DNA from: Opitutaceae bacterium
GTDB lineage: Bacteria; Verrucomicrobiota; Verrucomicrobiia; Opitutales; Opitutaceae
Length of the DNA: 64,000 bases
Direction: 5' to 3'
NCBI GenBank assembly: GCA_028691845.1
Contig: JAQUYL010000005.1
Span: 62,001-126,000, forward strand
Part shown: positions 43,720 to 53,014 of the stretch, piece by piece
How the letters are laid out: every line of letters starts with the position of its first letter
Position numbering within the stretch: the stretch's first letter is position 1
The notes under the pieces: generated by a model
Seen by the model: the letters and a program-made list of their open reading frames with translations, nothing else
Database searches by the model: none
Told to the model about the DNA's origin: nothing
Position numbers and translations under genes: made by a program

Positions 43720-45078
43720 TCACAATTGCCAGTCTGCTCCCGGACCGAGAACGCCTTTGATATCGAGCACGAGCGCTGGACGCTCGGCACTACATCTAGT
43801 CAGTCGGTCTATCGGAAAATCGCGGAGAAGCTTGCGGTGCGGGACAGCAACTATCACCTCATCGTACAAAGCGTCGGTATCGGCAATAGGGACAAGCTCG
43901 ATGCCATATTCATGTCGGACCTCACTAGGATTAGCCTCCGGGTCATAACAATACACATCAACGCCGTAGGAGAGAAGTTCACGATAGATGTCGACCACAC
44001 GGGTATTTCGAATATCAGGTACATTTTCCTTAAAGGTCCAGCCAAGTATCAGAACCTTCGCGCCTTTGACCGGGCGATCGTTCGCGATAAGCAATTTGAC
44101 CGCCTTCTCGGCAACGAACTTTCCCATTCCGTCATTGATTCGCCGACCGGCTAGAATCACCTCCGGATGGTAGCCCAAGCTCTCGGCCTTGAATGTCAGG
44201 TAATACGGATCGACTCCAATGCAGTGCCCGCCAACAAGGCCGGGCCGAAACGGTAGAAAATTCCACTTGGTTCCAGCCGCCTCAAGCACATCCAAAGTTC
44301 GGATGCCCATTCTGTCGAAAATGAGCGCAAGCTCATTCATCAGCGCTATATTTAAGTCACGCTGAGTGTTCTCGATGACCTTCGCGGCTTCGGCAGTCTT
44401 AATATTGGCGGCTACAAAGATTCCCGCGGTGATCACCGCCCCATAGACCTGTCTCAGCATTTCAGCTGTTTCAGCAGTGTCACCGGACACGACTTTCTTG
44501 ATTTTCTCTACCGTGTGTTCCTTATCCCCTGGGTTGATTCGCTCGGGCGAATATCCAGCAAAGAAGTCGGTCTTCCATTTCAGCCCGCTCTCCTTCTCGA
44601 TCAGTGGAAGGCAATCCTCCTCCGTGCAGCCGGGATAGACAGTGGATTCATAGACCACCGTCGTGCCGGCCTTGATCTGCTTCCCGATCATCGTCGAAGC
44701 CTTCACCAGCGGTGTCAGATCGGGATTCTTGTGGTCATCTATGGGTGTGGGCACTGTGACGATGATCAGACGTGCATCAGCCAGCGCTTTCGGATCGGTG
44801 GAGAACATGAGGCCGGGTCTTGGGGACGGAGAGCTGAAAGCTGAAATCTGAGACCCTGCAACGCTGACCGCTGCCAATTGTTCGCCCGTCAGTTCGCGCG
44901 TGCGATCATGGCCAGTTGTTAGCTCATCCACCCGCTGCTGGTTGATGTCGAAACCGACCACGGCAAAACGCTTCGCAAACGCCACCGCAAGCGGCAGTCC
45001 AACATAGCCTAGGCCGACGACGCATATCCGCTCCTTGTGCGTAATGAAATCTTCAAAACTCGGTCTGTGATTACTCAT
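43720..45078 (-). CDS. UDP-HexNAc 6-dehydrogenase (TviB/WbpO type)
   Basis: 452 residues. The NAD motif is [12 protein letters not shown], and the catalytic Cys lies in [14 protein letters not shown]. The enzyme oxidises UDP-GlcNAc or UDP-GalNAc to the uronic acid. ATG at 45076-45078 is preferred to a TTG 9 bases upstream. A low-complexity stretch ([19 protein letters not shown]) about 70 residues in is not expected in the family and comes from a small repeat-like DNA insertion. Confidence 0.9.
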   Translation of the reverse strand: MSNHRPSFEDFITHKERICVVGLGYVGLPLAVAFAKRFAVVGFDINQQRVDELTTGHDRTRELTGEQLAAVSVAGSQISAFSSPSPRPGLMFSTDPKALADARLIIVTVPTPIDDHKNPDLTPLVKASTMIGKQIKAGTTVVYESTVYPGCTEEDCLPLIEKESGLKWKTDFFAGYSPERINPGDKEHTVEKIKKVVSGDTAETAEMLRQVYGAVITAGIFVAANIKTAEAAKVIENTQRDLNIALMNELALIFDRMGIRTLDVLEAAGTKWNFLPFRPGLVGGHCIGVDPYYLTFKAESLGYHPEVILAGRRINDGMGKFVAEKAVKLLIANDRPVKGAKVLILGWTFKENVPDIRNTRVVDIYRELLSYGVDVYCYDPEANPSEVRHEYGIELVPIADTDALYDEVIVAVPHRKLLRDFPIDRLTRCSAERPALVLDIKGVLGPGADWQL

Positions 45079-45083
45079 GGCGG

Positions 45084-46118
45084 TCAATTCGTTCTGTAAT
45101 GCTTTTCATACCATTCCAAGACGAGAGGCATCCCCTGCTTGATTGTATACTCTGGCTGATATCCCAACAGTTCGGTCGCCTTGCCAACATCGGCAAGGGA
45201 ATGCTTGATATCTCCACTGCGGAAAGGCCGATATGTAGGCGTATAATTAGCAAGATAGGGACGCCCCTGGACTAGACCGCTTCGAATCAATTCGAATAGT
45301 TCGTTGAGAGTCGTCCGATCGTTCAGCGCAATATTGAACACCTCGTGCTCTTTTCCCCCCAATGGAGCTGTGGCTGCCAGCAGATTGGCCTGCACCGCAT
45401 TGGCCACATGGCAAAAATCCCGACTGGTGGTGCCGTCTCCATTGATCGTTGCCGGCTGGTTTTGCAGCATGGCAATGATCCACTTGGGTATGACCGCAGC
45501 GTAAGCCCCGTTGGGATCCTGCTTGGGGCCAAAGACATTAAAATACCTCAGGCCAACGCAGGGCACTCCGTAAACCCGGGCATAAACATCTGCATAGACC
45601 TCATTGATCGCCTTGGTGGCCGCATAGGGCGAAAGAAGATTCCCGGTCTTATTCTCTACTTTCGGAAGCTCCTCGCTGTCTCCATAGACGGAACTGCTCG
45701 ATGCATAGACAAACCGCTTCACTTTTGAATCGCGGGCGGCCGTCACCATGTTCAGGAACCCAGTGACATTGGCGTGGTGGCTCGCCAGCGGATTCTCGAT
45801 CGATCGCGGCACCGACCCCAGTGCCGCCTGGTGCAGGACATAATCGACGCCATTACACGCCTGGCAACAGGTATCGAACTGGCAGATGTCGCCTTCGATG
45901 AATTTAAATCCAGCCCATTGCTTGGGCGATACGGTCTGGCTCACATCCGTCAGGTTCTCCCTCCTGCCCGTCGCAAAGCTATCCAATCCGACAACGGTCT
46001 GGTCCAACTTAAGGAGCTCCTCCAGGAGGTTGGACCCGATGAAACCTGCGACGCCGGTAATGAGCCATTTTCTGGGCTCTTTCCGCAGGTTCTGCTTAAG
46101 CGTTTCGTATGCAGTCAT
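45084..46118 (-). CDS. UDP-HexNAc 4-epimerase (TviC/WbpP type)
   Basis: 344 residues from ATG at 46116-46118 (a TTG at 46148 is the alternative). The NAD motif is GVAGFIG, then SSSVYG and YAATK give the catalytic Ser, Tyr and Lys. The N-terminal [15 protein letters not shown] is typical of WbpP/TviC. Together with the adjacent dehydrogenase it would give UDP-GalNAcA. It is the first gene of the leftward polysaccharide locus. Confidence 0.9.
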   Translation of the reverse strand: MTAYETLKQNLRKEPRKWLITGVAGFIGSNLLEELLKLDQTVVGLDSFATGRRENLTDVSQTVSPKQWAGFKFIEGDICQFDTCCQACNGVDYVLHQAALGSVPRSIENPLASHHANVTGFLNMVTAARDSKVKRFVYASSSSVYGDSEELPKVENKTGNLLSPYAATKAINEVYADVYARVYGVPCVGLRYFNVFGPKQDPNGAYAAVIPKWIIAMLQNQPATINGDGTTSRDFCHVANAVQANLLAATAPLGGKEHEVFNIALNDRTTLNELFELIRSGLVQGRPYLANYTPTYRPFRSGDIKHSLADVGKATELLGYQPEYTIKQGMPLVLEWYEKHYRTN

Positions 46119-46274
46119 GAGATTATATGAATCCGCAATCGGGGTCAAAGTTCAGAAATCAAAAACCCGGACAGGGGCATTTTCCCAGTGCAACGTTTCC
46201 CTGACCAGGTTGCCCATGCACGGGGGAGAAAGGAAATAAGCAAGTAAGGAGTAAGGCGTGAAAAGGCCTCAGAT

Positions 46275-46500
46275 CCGCCGGCATAGCTTCGCCCCTCGCT
46301 TCCGGGAAAGCGAGTGTGGGTAGACCACATTTTGCTGGCCAACATGGGGCTGTTACTTGCGACGCTTCGGTCCAAGCAGCGTGGTGAGCACCGGCAGCAC
46401 GGTTTTGAGCCGCCGCCGCCAGGTCTCGATTTGTTCGACCCGATCCAGACAAAATACATTAGCTGTCCCGTCCTGTACTGCGAGTTTGCGCAGACGTTCC
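46275..46500 (-). pseudogene. degenerate copy of the 3' end of the GbsR-type regulator
   Basis: From about 46358 to 46500 the minus strand encodes a close relative of the last ~47 residues of the regulator at 48350-48868 (shared DRVEQ, ETWRRRLKTVLPVLTTLLG, PKRRK). The similarity continues past the stop codon into noncoding DNA to about 46275 (matching 48268-48350). No start or DNA-binding domain remains. It overlaps the 3' end of the small gene at 46459-46731. The rest of 46119-46274 shows nothing. Confidence 0.7.
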
Positions 46501-46731
46501 GCCAAGGCTTTGCCCCTTCGGTCCGGGAGGGGATGAGGGCAAGCCCGCGGATGCCTGGACCGACGCTTCGCGCTCGGCCCGCAATCGCAGTGTCAGCGTT
46601 TCCGCCTCTTCCAGCCATTCCAGCTTTTCCCGAAAGCTGGTTTGCAGTCCGATCAACAGGGTCTGCAGTTCGGCCCCTTCGGCCGTGCACCACGCCCATC
46701 CCGGATGCGCATAGAGTTCCTCCCTGGTCAT
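46459..46731 (-). CDS. small partner of nucleotidyltransferase
   Basis: 90 residues, coupled to the nucleotidyltransferase gene by a 4-base overlap. The N-terminal 55 residues are helical (MTREELYAHPGWAWCT, then FREKLEWLEEAETLTLRL). The C-terminal part is proline/serine-rich and probably comes from fusion into the duplicated regulator fragment that begins at the same place. By position it may be the antitoxin or toxin partner, but I recognise no named family. Confidence 0.5.
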   Translation of the reverse strand: MTREELYAHPGWAWCTAEGAELQTLLIGLQTSFREKLEWLEEAETLTLRLRAEREASVQASAGLPSSPPGPKGQSLGGTSAQTRSTGRDS

Positions 46732-47228
46732 CGGTAGGGGTCCAGTTGACGCAGGGCCTTCACGTCCAGTAGATCACGATCGCGGCCCGCGGCTGCCTTC
46801 ATCGCAATCAAAGCCTCATACCCGACCACCGGAGCTTCGAGGTCGCCCGCCACCTTGAGCCGCCTGGCCGCCGCGTGTTCGCGGGTAAAATCAAACGGCT
46901 CGTACACGAAGACGCCGATCGGAGTGCGACGGTGGACGTCGCTCCAGAGTTTGAGCACAATCATGTTCTTCTCCGCGCGCCAGGTTGCGCGCCGAGCCGG
47001 ATCGGCGAACTCCTCCGGCGTCACCGGAATCGCCGTCCGATAGCCGATGGCCAACAGGGCGCGCAGGCCACGGATGATATTGGCCGGCTCCAAGCCGATC
47101 ACCAGATCCACGTCGCGGGTCAATCGTTCATAACCATGCGCATTAACGGCCAGTCCGCCCACGATCAGATAGCGGACTCCGGCCTCGTTTAGCGCCTGGA
47201 CAATGGCCTCAATGCTGCGAACTTCCAT
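46728..47228 (-). CDS. AbiEii-like nucleotidyltransferase
   Basis: 166 residues. GVRYLIVGGLAVNAHGYERL and TRDVDLVIG contain the GG and DxD motifs of minimal nucleotidyltransferases of the AbiEii/DUF6036 type, often toxins or tRNA-modifying enzymes in toxin-antitoxin or abortive-infection pairs. ATG at 47226-47228. It is followed by a small coupled gene. 47229-47476 shows no gene. Confidence 0.72.
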   Translation of the reverse strand: MEVRSIEAIVQALNEAGVRYLIVGGLAVNAHGYERLTRDVDLVIGLEPANIIRGLRALLAIGYRTAIPVTPEEFADPARRATWRAEKNMIVLKLWSDVHRRTPIGVFVYEPFDFTREHAAARRLKVAGDLEAPVVGYEALIAMKAAAGRDRDLLDVKALRQLDPYR

Positions 47229-47476
47229 GATTATGATAGCTTTAGGGCGGTCGGGAGGCCGGGCAGGTCAGAGCAGAGGTGGGAAGACGGAGGAACGGGA
47301 TTTAACCACGAAAGACACGAAAGGAGGATGCGGAAATAGAGGCCGTCGCCGCTCAATTATGAAAGGTTGATACCATGCATCGATACGATTGGCGAGGGGA
47401 AGGGAAAGGCGGAAGTCAGATATCAGTAATCTGAGGTCAGTCCCGCACGAGCAGGCCAGAGATCAGAAAGCGAAGA

Positions 47477-47998
47477 TCAACCCCGTTCATCCGAGCGGTT
47501 TTCCTTCAGGCCTTCCAGAAAACGGCGGTCCATGGCGTCTTTTTCACGCACACTGGATTGCTTCATTCGCAGGAGGAGGCTCGCTCGGGCAAACGGAATC
47601 CTCACTCCATCCATCTCCTCCCACTCGATCATATCCTGCGCCTGTTCAAAGCCTATCCCGGAAGCCTCGGTCATCAGATCCACTGTGATCTCATCATTAA
47701 CCCGCACCACCAGCCATTGGGACAGATCATCGTCTCCGAGTTCCTTCACGGCTTTGTCCGGCAGGATTTCCAAGGCTTGCTTGACCAGTTGCTGGTTGGC
47801 CAGATCCCGGGCAATCAAAAGGTCAATATCTTCGGTTGCCCGGACGAAACCCAAGCGGTTGATCGCGACACCACCTATAACCAAGTAGCGCGCCCCTAAC
47901 CGGTTCAACTCCCGGGCCAAGGAAACCAGATCCCTCTCGTCCGGGGGGCGCGTCAATTCGCCTGATGGCTCTTTCTCCACGCTGTCAATTCTTCCCAA
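47477..47998 (-). CDS. second AbiEii-like nucleotidyltransferase
   Basis: 173 residues. GARYLVIGGVAINRLGFVRA and TEDIDLLIARD carry the nucleotidyltransferase GG/DxD motifs. It is related to but distinct from the one at 46728-47228. The upstream 60-codon gene overlaps its start by 46 bases, which suggests translational coupling and a paired function such as toxin with antitoxin. Confidence 0.72.
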   Translation of the reverse strand: MGRIDSVEKEPSGELTRPPDERDLVSLARELNRLGARYLVIGGVAINRLGFVRATEDIDLLIARDLANQQLVKQALEILPDKAVKELGDDDLSQWLVVRVNDEITVDLMTEASGIGFEQAQDMIEWEEMDGVRIPFARASLLLRMKQSSVREKDAMDRRFLEGLKENRSDERG

Positions 47999-48135
47999 GT
48001 CTTAAACCGGAACACGCCGCGGGGTTGACCGGCCTCGGGAGCCAGCTTCCCCGCCCGCCGCTGCACCCGTCCGAACCGACACAAAGGCGTCGCTTTGATG
48101 CTACCAACCACCCGAAGAGCTGACCGTGGTTCCAT
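47953..48135 (-). CDS. small basic protein coupled to nucleotidyltransferase
   Basis: 60 residues, basic, ending in FRFKTWEELTAWRKSHQ, a segment that looks conserved in small partner proteins of nucleotidyltransferases. It overlaps the next gene by 46 bases. It could be the antitoxin of the pair. I recognise no named domain. The 214 bases upstream hold the right-hand end of the duplicated regulator block. Confidence 0.5.
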   Translation of the reverse strand: MEPRSALRVVGSIKATPLCRFGRVQRRAGKLAPEAGQPRGVFRFKTWEELTAWRKSHQAN

Positions 48136-48267
48136 AGGTTGAATTTAGTTTACGAACTTGTTGTCGTCAAGAGACACCAAAACAAGCGACTTGGGACGAA
48201 GTGATCGAAAGTCGATGGGCAAGGAGTGAGTGAGCAGGTCAGAAAACAGAAGCAGGAAACTAGAGGT

Positions 48268-48500
48268 CAGCCGGCATAGCTTCGCCCCCTCGCTTCCGAA
48301 TCGGAAACGAGTTATTTGAGACCACACTTTGCCAGCCAGCATTGAACTGTTACTTGCGACGCTTCGGACCGAGCAGCGTAGTTAGCACCGGCAGCACGGT
48401 CTTGAGCCGCCGCCGCCAAGTCTCCAGTTGCTCGACCCGATCCAGATAAAATTCATCGGCCGACCCATCCTGCTCCGCCAGTTTCCGCAAACGCGCCAAT
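48268..48500. repeat. right copy of a ~230-base imperfect direct repeat
   Basis: This stretch, spanning the last ~150 bases of the regulator gene and ~80 noncoding bases after it, is repeated at 46275-46500 with scattered mismatches and small indels. The copies lie about 2 kb apart and bracket the two nucleotidyltransferase pairs, as if those genes had been inserted within a duplication. Confidence 0.65.
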
Positions 48501-48868
48501 CGTTCGTCCCCAGCGGCCGCCATGGGCGCAATCCGTTCCCTCAAGACCCCGCTTACAAGCTGACGCAGACTCAGCTCGGGCTCAAAATACTCCCTCCTCC
48601 CCTCCCCGCCATTCTCGACCGAGTGCACCGCCCCGAGATCGCGCAGGAGCTGCAGGCCCTGGCTGGCCGATCCCTTGCTTATATCCAGCTGCTCAAAAAT
48701 GTCGGAGAAGCACAGAGGCACCGGCGAAGCGTAAAGGAGTCCGAAAATCTGCCCTACCGAAGGCGGAACGCCGAAAATCTGAACAATCTCCCCAAAGAAA
48801 TCCACACACTCGCGCGAGAACGCGCGATTTGCTGGAACCAGAGAGGGCGCAGACGTCCTTGTTTTCAC
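48350..48868 (-). CDS. GbsR/MarR-type winged-helix regulator
   Basis: 172 residues. A winged-helix domain (VPPSVGQIFGLLYASPVPL, then DISKGSASQGLQLLRDLG and a wing with GRREYFEP) matches the GbsR/MarR group. The C-terminal half is helical and ends with PKRRK. It lies upstream of the polysaccharide locus in the same direction, so it may control that locus. A degenerate copy of its 3' end lies at 46275-46500. Confidence 0.82.
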   Translation of the reverse strand: MKTRTSAPSLVPANRAFSRECVDFFGEIVQIFGVPPSVGQIFGLLYASPVPLCFSDIFEQLDISKGSASQGLQLLRDLGAVHSVENGGEGRREYFEPELSLRQLVSGVLRERIAPMAAAGDERLARLRKLAEQDGSADEFYLDRVEQLETWRRRLKTVLPVLTTLLGPKRRK

Positions 48869-48986
48869 GCCATGTGGGGGATCACCTGATTAGCCAGTAG
48901 TGGTTTCGCCCTGCGGTTCAAGCTAAATTGAACCGAATTTCACGTTCCCATGCCAGGCGGCATCAATTTATTCGGATACCCTATGA

Positions 48987-49865
48987 TCAGAGGGACTCGA
49001 GCGCTGCCAAGGCTTCGAATTCCTCCAGAATTTCCGCATGCCGGCTCGCGAGGAAACGCTGGACCTTGGAATTCTCAAGGAGGCGTTTCACGTATCGCTG
49101 GACTGCATTGAGGTGGAGGGCATTTTCACCGAATTGCTCCTGATGGAGCCGATAGTCACGCTCGAGGGATTCCATCTCCCTCTCCATGCGGACCACCTGC
49201 TTCTGATCGAGTCCACGGATCTTTTTCGCCTTGGGCGGATCGACCAGCAATTCGGGCGGCGTGCCAACGATGAGGGCTTCGGCATAAGCCTTGGTGAAGT
49301 TGTTCGCGCTGATCATGAGCTGAGCCATGTCGATCTGGCGAACCGCCTTGGCCCGGCGAAAAAGCCTTAAGGCAACACCGGCAATAGGACGATTCTTCAG
49401 CAATTCGACCACCGTGCGATCGACTCCATCGAGAAGGTTGATCTTACCTTGAATAGCCTCCGTATCGACATCAAGGGCCTGGGCGATCTGCTCGGGAGTA
49501 ACCTTGTGCTCGATCGCACGCAGAATCATCGCGTGCTCTTGGATAACAGACAGGCTGTTCACCTTGTCGTTGTAGGTGTACGTATCATTGTCGGCTGCAA
49601 TGAGACAGGGAGCTTCGGATCGCCCGAGTTCCTGGAGGGCCTTCAGGCGCAGGTGGCCATCGAGCAGGAAATACGCGCTCTGCGCTCCAGGCTGGGGATG
49701 GACGATGAGCGGCTCCACTACCCCCACCTCGCGAATTGACGCTAGAATGGAGCGGTATTTGCCAAAGGCAGCGTCGGCCGATTTCACCTGACGGATCGGA
49801 TGGATGGCCGAAAGCGGGAGGGTAACTCCCGCAAACTCAAACGAGGCGCGGACTGGAGTGCTCAT
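48987..49865 (-). CDS. ParB/RepB-like protein, second copy
   Basis: 292 residues. The N-terminal half is a ParB-type domain (LPLSAIHPIRQV and DGHLRLKALQELG in place of the usual GERR box), followed by an HTH-like region (TPEQIAQALDVDTEAIQGKI) and a RepB-type helical C-terminus. It overlaps the upstream ParB/RepB gene by 4 bases. No ParA lies beside it. In this operon it probably works with the serine recombinase rather than in classical partitioning. Confidence 0.78.
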   Translation of the reverse strand: MSTPVRASFEFAGVTLPLSAIHPIRQVKSADAAFGKYRSILASIREVGVVEPLIVHPQPGAQSAYFLLDGHLRLKALQELGRSEAPCLIAADNDTYTYNDKVNSLSVIQEHAMILRAIEHKVTPEQIAQALDVDTEAIQGKINLLDGVDRTVVELLKNRPIAGVALRLFRRAKAVRQIDMAQLMISANNFTKAYAEALIVGTPPELLVDPPKAKKIRGLDQKQVVRMEREMESLERDYRLHQEQFGENALHLNAVQRYVKRLLENSKVQRFLASRHAEILEEFEALAALESL

Positions 49866-50743
49866 GCTACTTGCCTCGCCCTTTCAGCGAGAAACTTGGG
49901 CATCGTTTCCATGCCTTCGGCGCGGAGCAGGTTGGTGAAATCTTCATCGTTAATCAGCTCTCGGAATGCCGCCGCAAGCGAGAGCAGGCGCGACTCACAG
50001 AGTTTCGCCTTCTTGACGAGCAGGCGTTGGCGCTGAGTCTCCTGCTTGTAAGCTGCCACAAGGCTCTCGGCCGTCGTGCGTTTTGGCGCATAAGCGGGGC
50101 GGGCGCTGTGGTCCGGCCCAAAATGCCGCCGGTGATCGACGAGCCGTTTGAAAGCAGCCAAGGATTTCTGGTTCAATTCCTTTGTCTCAAATGCCTCCAT
50201 CAACAGGCGCTGCGATTCCATGTCCGAAGTTCCGGCGATCCGGACCGCGATTGACACTGGGATCTCCCCGTGGAGCACGGCCTCAAGGACGCGCTCCTCG
50301 CCTTTGGCCAGTAATCCTAAGATAGCGCGAACGTAGGATTCACTGAGGCCGGTCTTCCGGGCGATTTCCGGGAAGTCCTGTCCCTGATCTTTCATCCATT
50401 GGATTAGTCTGACCTGATCGAGCGGGCGTACACGCCGCCGGGCGATATTTTCGATCAGGCTGGCAAGGAGGGCATCAGACTTTGTCAGGCTGCGCACCAG
50501 AGCCGGGATCTGTGCCTGGCCAAGGGTTCGAAAGGCTTCGAGCCGCCCCTGGCCGCAGACCAGATCATAGACCGGTGCGCCATCCTGGTCCGAGGCCCCA
50601 AGGGCAACGGTGATGGGTTTTTTGAGCCCGAGCGTCGCGATGCTATCCACGATCTGCGCGAATTTCTTCTGGTCGCGTTCCCGCGGGTTCACCACCCGAA
50701 TCCGATCAATAGGGATAAGTTGGACTTGTGGATTCTCTGTCAT
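49862..50743 (-). CDS. ParB/RepB-like protein, first copy
   Basis: 293 residues. ParB domain with IPIDRIRVVNPRERD, CGQGRLEAFRTLG and LIENIARRR boxes; then an HTH (FPEIARKTGLSESYVRAIL) and a RepB partition C-terminus. It lies between the recombinase and the second copy, with 4-base overlaps on both sides. The two copies are clearly diverged, so they probably have separate DNA sites or form a heteromer. Confidence 0.82.
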   Translation of the reverse strand: MTENPQVQLIPIDRIRVVNPRERDQKKFAQIVDSIATLGLKKPITVALGASDQDGAPVYDLVCGQGRLEAFRTLGQAQIPALVRSLTKSDALLASLIENIARRRVRPLDQVRLIQWMKDQGQDFPEIARKTGLSESYVRAILGLLAKGEERVLEAVLHGEIPVSIAVRIAGTSDMESQRLLMEAFETKELNQKSLAAFKRLVDHRRHFGPDHSARPAYAPKRTTAESLVAAYKQETQRQRLLVKKAKLCESRLLSLAAAFRELINDEDFTNLLRAEGMETMPKFLAERARQVA

Positions 50744-52335
50744 GCAGCCTCCTCCACGGCAATGCGTTCCGCGAGTTTCAATAATACGCTTAAGTCGTTG
50801 AACCGGTAAGCGTCCACCAGCGCGTGGTTATTTGTCTCCAGCCAGATGCGCCTGCGCTTCTGATCGAGCGACGGGATAAGGTAATAATCCTTGATCGCCT
50901 CATTGTTCTCGTTGAGGCGGACTGCAACCGTCAGATCCGGCCGGCCCCGGGCCGGCTGCAGCCACCAACGCACGGACCCAGCCTCGGTGCGGCGGCAACG
51001 CATCAGCTCAATGGCAATCGTCAATTCACCGGCGAGCACGAAGAGGTCGGTCTCCATGCATTGCGCTACCGACACTCGCACCGCGGCCAACCCATTGAGC
51101 ACGGTCTGCACGATTTCGGGCCGGCGGGCGTTCAGCCGGCGGTTGACGGCGTGGTAGGAATGATCCACGGGCTGAATATACCCGATCAAGGCGTAGGCCT
51201 GCGTGAGGCTGCCAAAGCGGCGATAATACGTCGACCACCAAGGCAGCCCTTTTCGATTATTGATCAGGGTCTGGTTGATTCGCCCATGAATGGCGCGAAT
51301 TTCCCGTAGCCCCTGTAGCAATTCCTCATTGGTCGGATGGCGCCTTCGGATTTTGAAGATCTCCTGCGCCCTCGCAAACAGTGCCGGATCGACAATGGCA
51401 GGAAAGGCGCGCTCTGTACGGACCCAGGTTTCCGGAGGATTTTTGACGACTTTGGAGCGGAACTTGAACGATTTGCGGTGGTAGACGTAATTCCCAATGT
51501 ACTTTTCACTGGCCAGCATCTGGCGGACGACCTCGGTTTTCCACTCGCGCCCAAGGTCGGTCGGAATCTTCCGGGCATTGAGATCGTTGGCAATTTCCCG
51601 CACACTTCGATGCTTGAGGACGAACGCTCGAAAGATCTCGCGAACGATCTCCTGCTCTTCCTCCGGTCCAGGCACGAGCATGACATGGTCGGATTGCAGG
51701 CATTTGCGCTCGCCGGAACGAAGCAGCCCCTTGGGCTGACTATTCTCGTCGACCAGCAACCGTCGCAAACCCAGTCCCGGCACCCCACCCTGCTTGAACC
51801 CACGCCGGATCATCCGACAGGCACCCTCGAATACCTTGGTGGAAAGCTCGCGGCTGAACTCTCCTGCCATTGAGCGCTTAACGCTCTTGATAATGTTCGA
51901 CGCCGGACTGCCATCATTCTCGAACTGCTCGGCACAGTAGTGCACGGCAATGCCGGCGCGGCGGCAGAGGTACTCATAGTAGCCACTTTCATCTGCGTCC
52001 TGAAACCGGCCCCAGCGGCTGACATCGTAAACCAAGATGCAATGGAAAGCGGCACTGCCAGCCTCGACCTCGCCAATCATCCGCTGCAAGTCATCACGGC
52101 CTTTTAGGTGAAGCCCGCTTTTGCCCTCATCGGCAAAGATCCGCACAATCTCCATCTCTCGCCGGGCCGCATATTCGCGAATTCGATCCAGCTGATTCTG
52201 AGTGGAGTATCGCTGGTGCTCAGTGGACATTCGTACGTACGCTGCGACCGGCTTCGCGTTGTGGCCGGCCGTGGCCGCAACCGGCGATTGCGGCGCTCCT
52301 GAGGCCAACTTTTCTGTGTCAACAACAGCGGTCAT
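50740..52335 (-). CDS. large serine recombinase
   Basis: 531 residues. The resolvase domain has the nucleophile Ser37 in AAYVRMSTEHQRYS with Arg35, then YDVSRWGRF. A recombinase domain follows (RGFKQGGVPGLGLRRLL, then VREIANDLNARKIPT), and the C-terminal part replaces the usual zinc ribbon and coiled coil with a domain I do not recognise. It could integrate or excise the four-gene module. Both ends overlap neighbours by 4 bases. Confidence 0.88.
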   Translation of the reverse strand: MTAVVDTEKLASGAPQSPVAATAGHNAKPVAAYVRMSTEHQRYSTQNQLDRIREYAARREMEIVRIFADEGKSGLHLKGRDDLQRMIGEVEAGSAAFHCILVYDVSRWGRFQDADESGYYEYLCRRAGIAVHYCAEQFENDGSPASNIIKSVKRSMAGEFSRELSTKVFEGACRMIRRGFKQGGVPGLGLRRLLVDENSQPKGLLRSGERKCLQSDHVMLVPGPEEEQEIVREIFRAFVLKHRSVREIANDLNARKIPTDLGREWKTEVVRQMLASEKYIGNYVYHRKSFKFRSKVVKNPPETWVRTERAFPAIVDPALFARAQEIFKIRRRHPTNEELLQGLREIRAIHGRINQTLINNRKGLPWWSTYYRRFGSLTQAYALIGYIQPVDHSYHAVNRRLNARRPEIVQTVLNGLAAVRVSVAQCMETDLFVLAGELTIAIELMRCRRTEAGSVRWWLQPARGRPDLTVAVRLNENNEAIKDYYLIPSLDQKRRRIWLETNNHALVDAYRFNDLSVLLKLAERIAVEEAA

Positions 52336-52832
52336 GGGCGACAGAGCCGTTTGCGCACGTGAACCGGCACCGGGACGGATGGCTCAAGGATTCCATGCCC
52401 CAAGAGAATGAGACGGCGAATCTCTCTAGCCATCTCATCTTGTAACACCGTGTCGGTGAGATGAGAGACCAAGCCGATCAGGAGAGAAAAGTGCGTGTCC
52501 ATCAGATCTTGTAACGCCAGTTCTCGCACTACGCCGGCAAGTTTCCCTCGCAGAACGTAGCGCCCGAGTTGGATCTGCCGCTGCCCATGGACTGCATTCC
52601 CTTTGCGCCACTGCTGCACCCTGAACACATGGGCCTTACCCCGAAAATGGTCACGGTTCTCCGGTTTGCTCAGCCAACGCCGTTGCGCTGCGGCCCGGCT
52701 GGCCTTCACACAGGCAGGGCTCGAGCAATAGCGCTGCCGGTTCCTTACCCGTGGATCCACGACAAACCAGTGACCGCAATGCAGGCAGCGTCGATGAAAG
52801 GGTTGCTGCAGTCGTTGGCGCCTCACTCTCAT
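52332..52832 (-). CDS. zinc-ribbon protein heading the recombinase operon
   Basis: 166 residues. Cys16, Cys19, Cys36 and Cys41 (CLHC ... RYCSSPAC) form a probable zinc ribbon, followed by a basic segment (AQRRWLSKPENRDHFRGKAH) that looks DNA-binding. The C-terminal half is helical. It is coupled to the serine recombinase (4-base overlap) and may give it target specificity, supplying the zinc domain that the recombinase lacks. Confidence 0.65.
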   Translation of the reverse strand: MRVRRQRLQQPFHRRCLHCGHWFVVDPRVRNRQRYCSSPACVKASRAAAQRRWLSKPENRDHFRGKAHVFRVQQWRKGNAVHGQRQIQLGRYVLRGKLAGVVRELALQDLMDTHFSLLIGLVSHLTDTVLQDEMAREIRRLILLGHGILEPSVPVPVHVRKRLCRP

Positions 52833-52965
52833 CGTTGCTCTGAGCGAATCGGTTCCCCCATAGCAGCCAGCGTATCATCGATACGCCATTGCTCCAAAAT
52901 GGGGAGGATACTCATGCGGGAAAATCCTGCCGCGGCCGCCAGCAATCGGCGGGAGCACAGAATCA

Positions 52966-53004
52966 AATTATTCTTATTGGGAATAATTCTTATGGGGAAT
53001 TATT
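52966..53004. promoter_or_regulatory. overlapping operators of the XRE regulator
   Basis: Two perfect 8-base inverted repeats overlap: AATTATTC / GAATAATT (52966-52973 and 52981-52988) and AATAATTC / GAATTATT (52982-52989 and 52997-53004). A TATAA box follows at 53006-53010. The spacing is that of tandem sites for a dimeric repressor in front of its own gene and of the divergent recombinase operon. Confidence 0.6.
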
Positions 53005-53014
53005 GTATAAGTCA

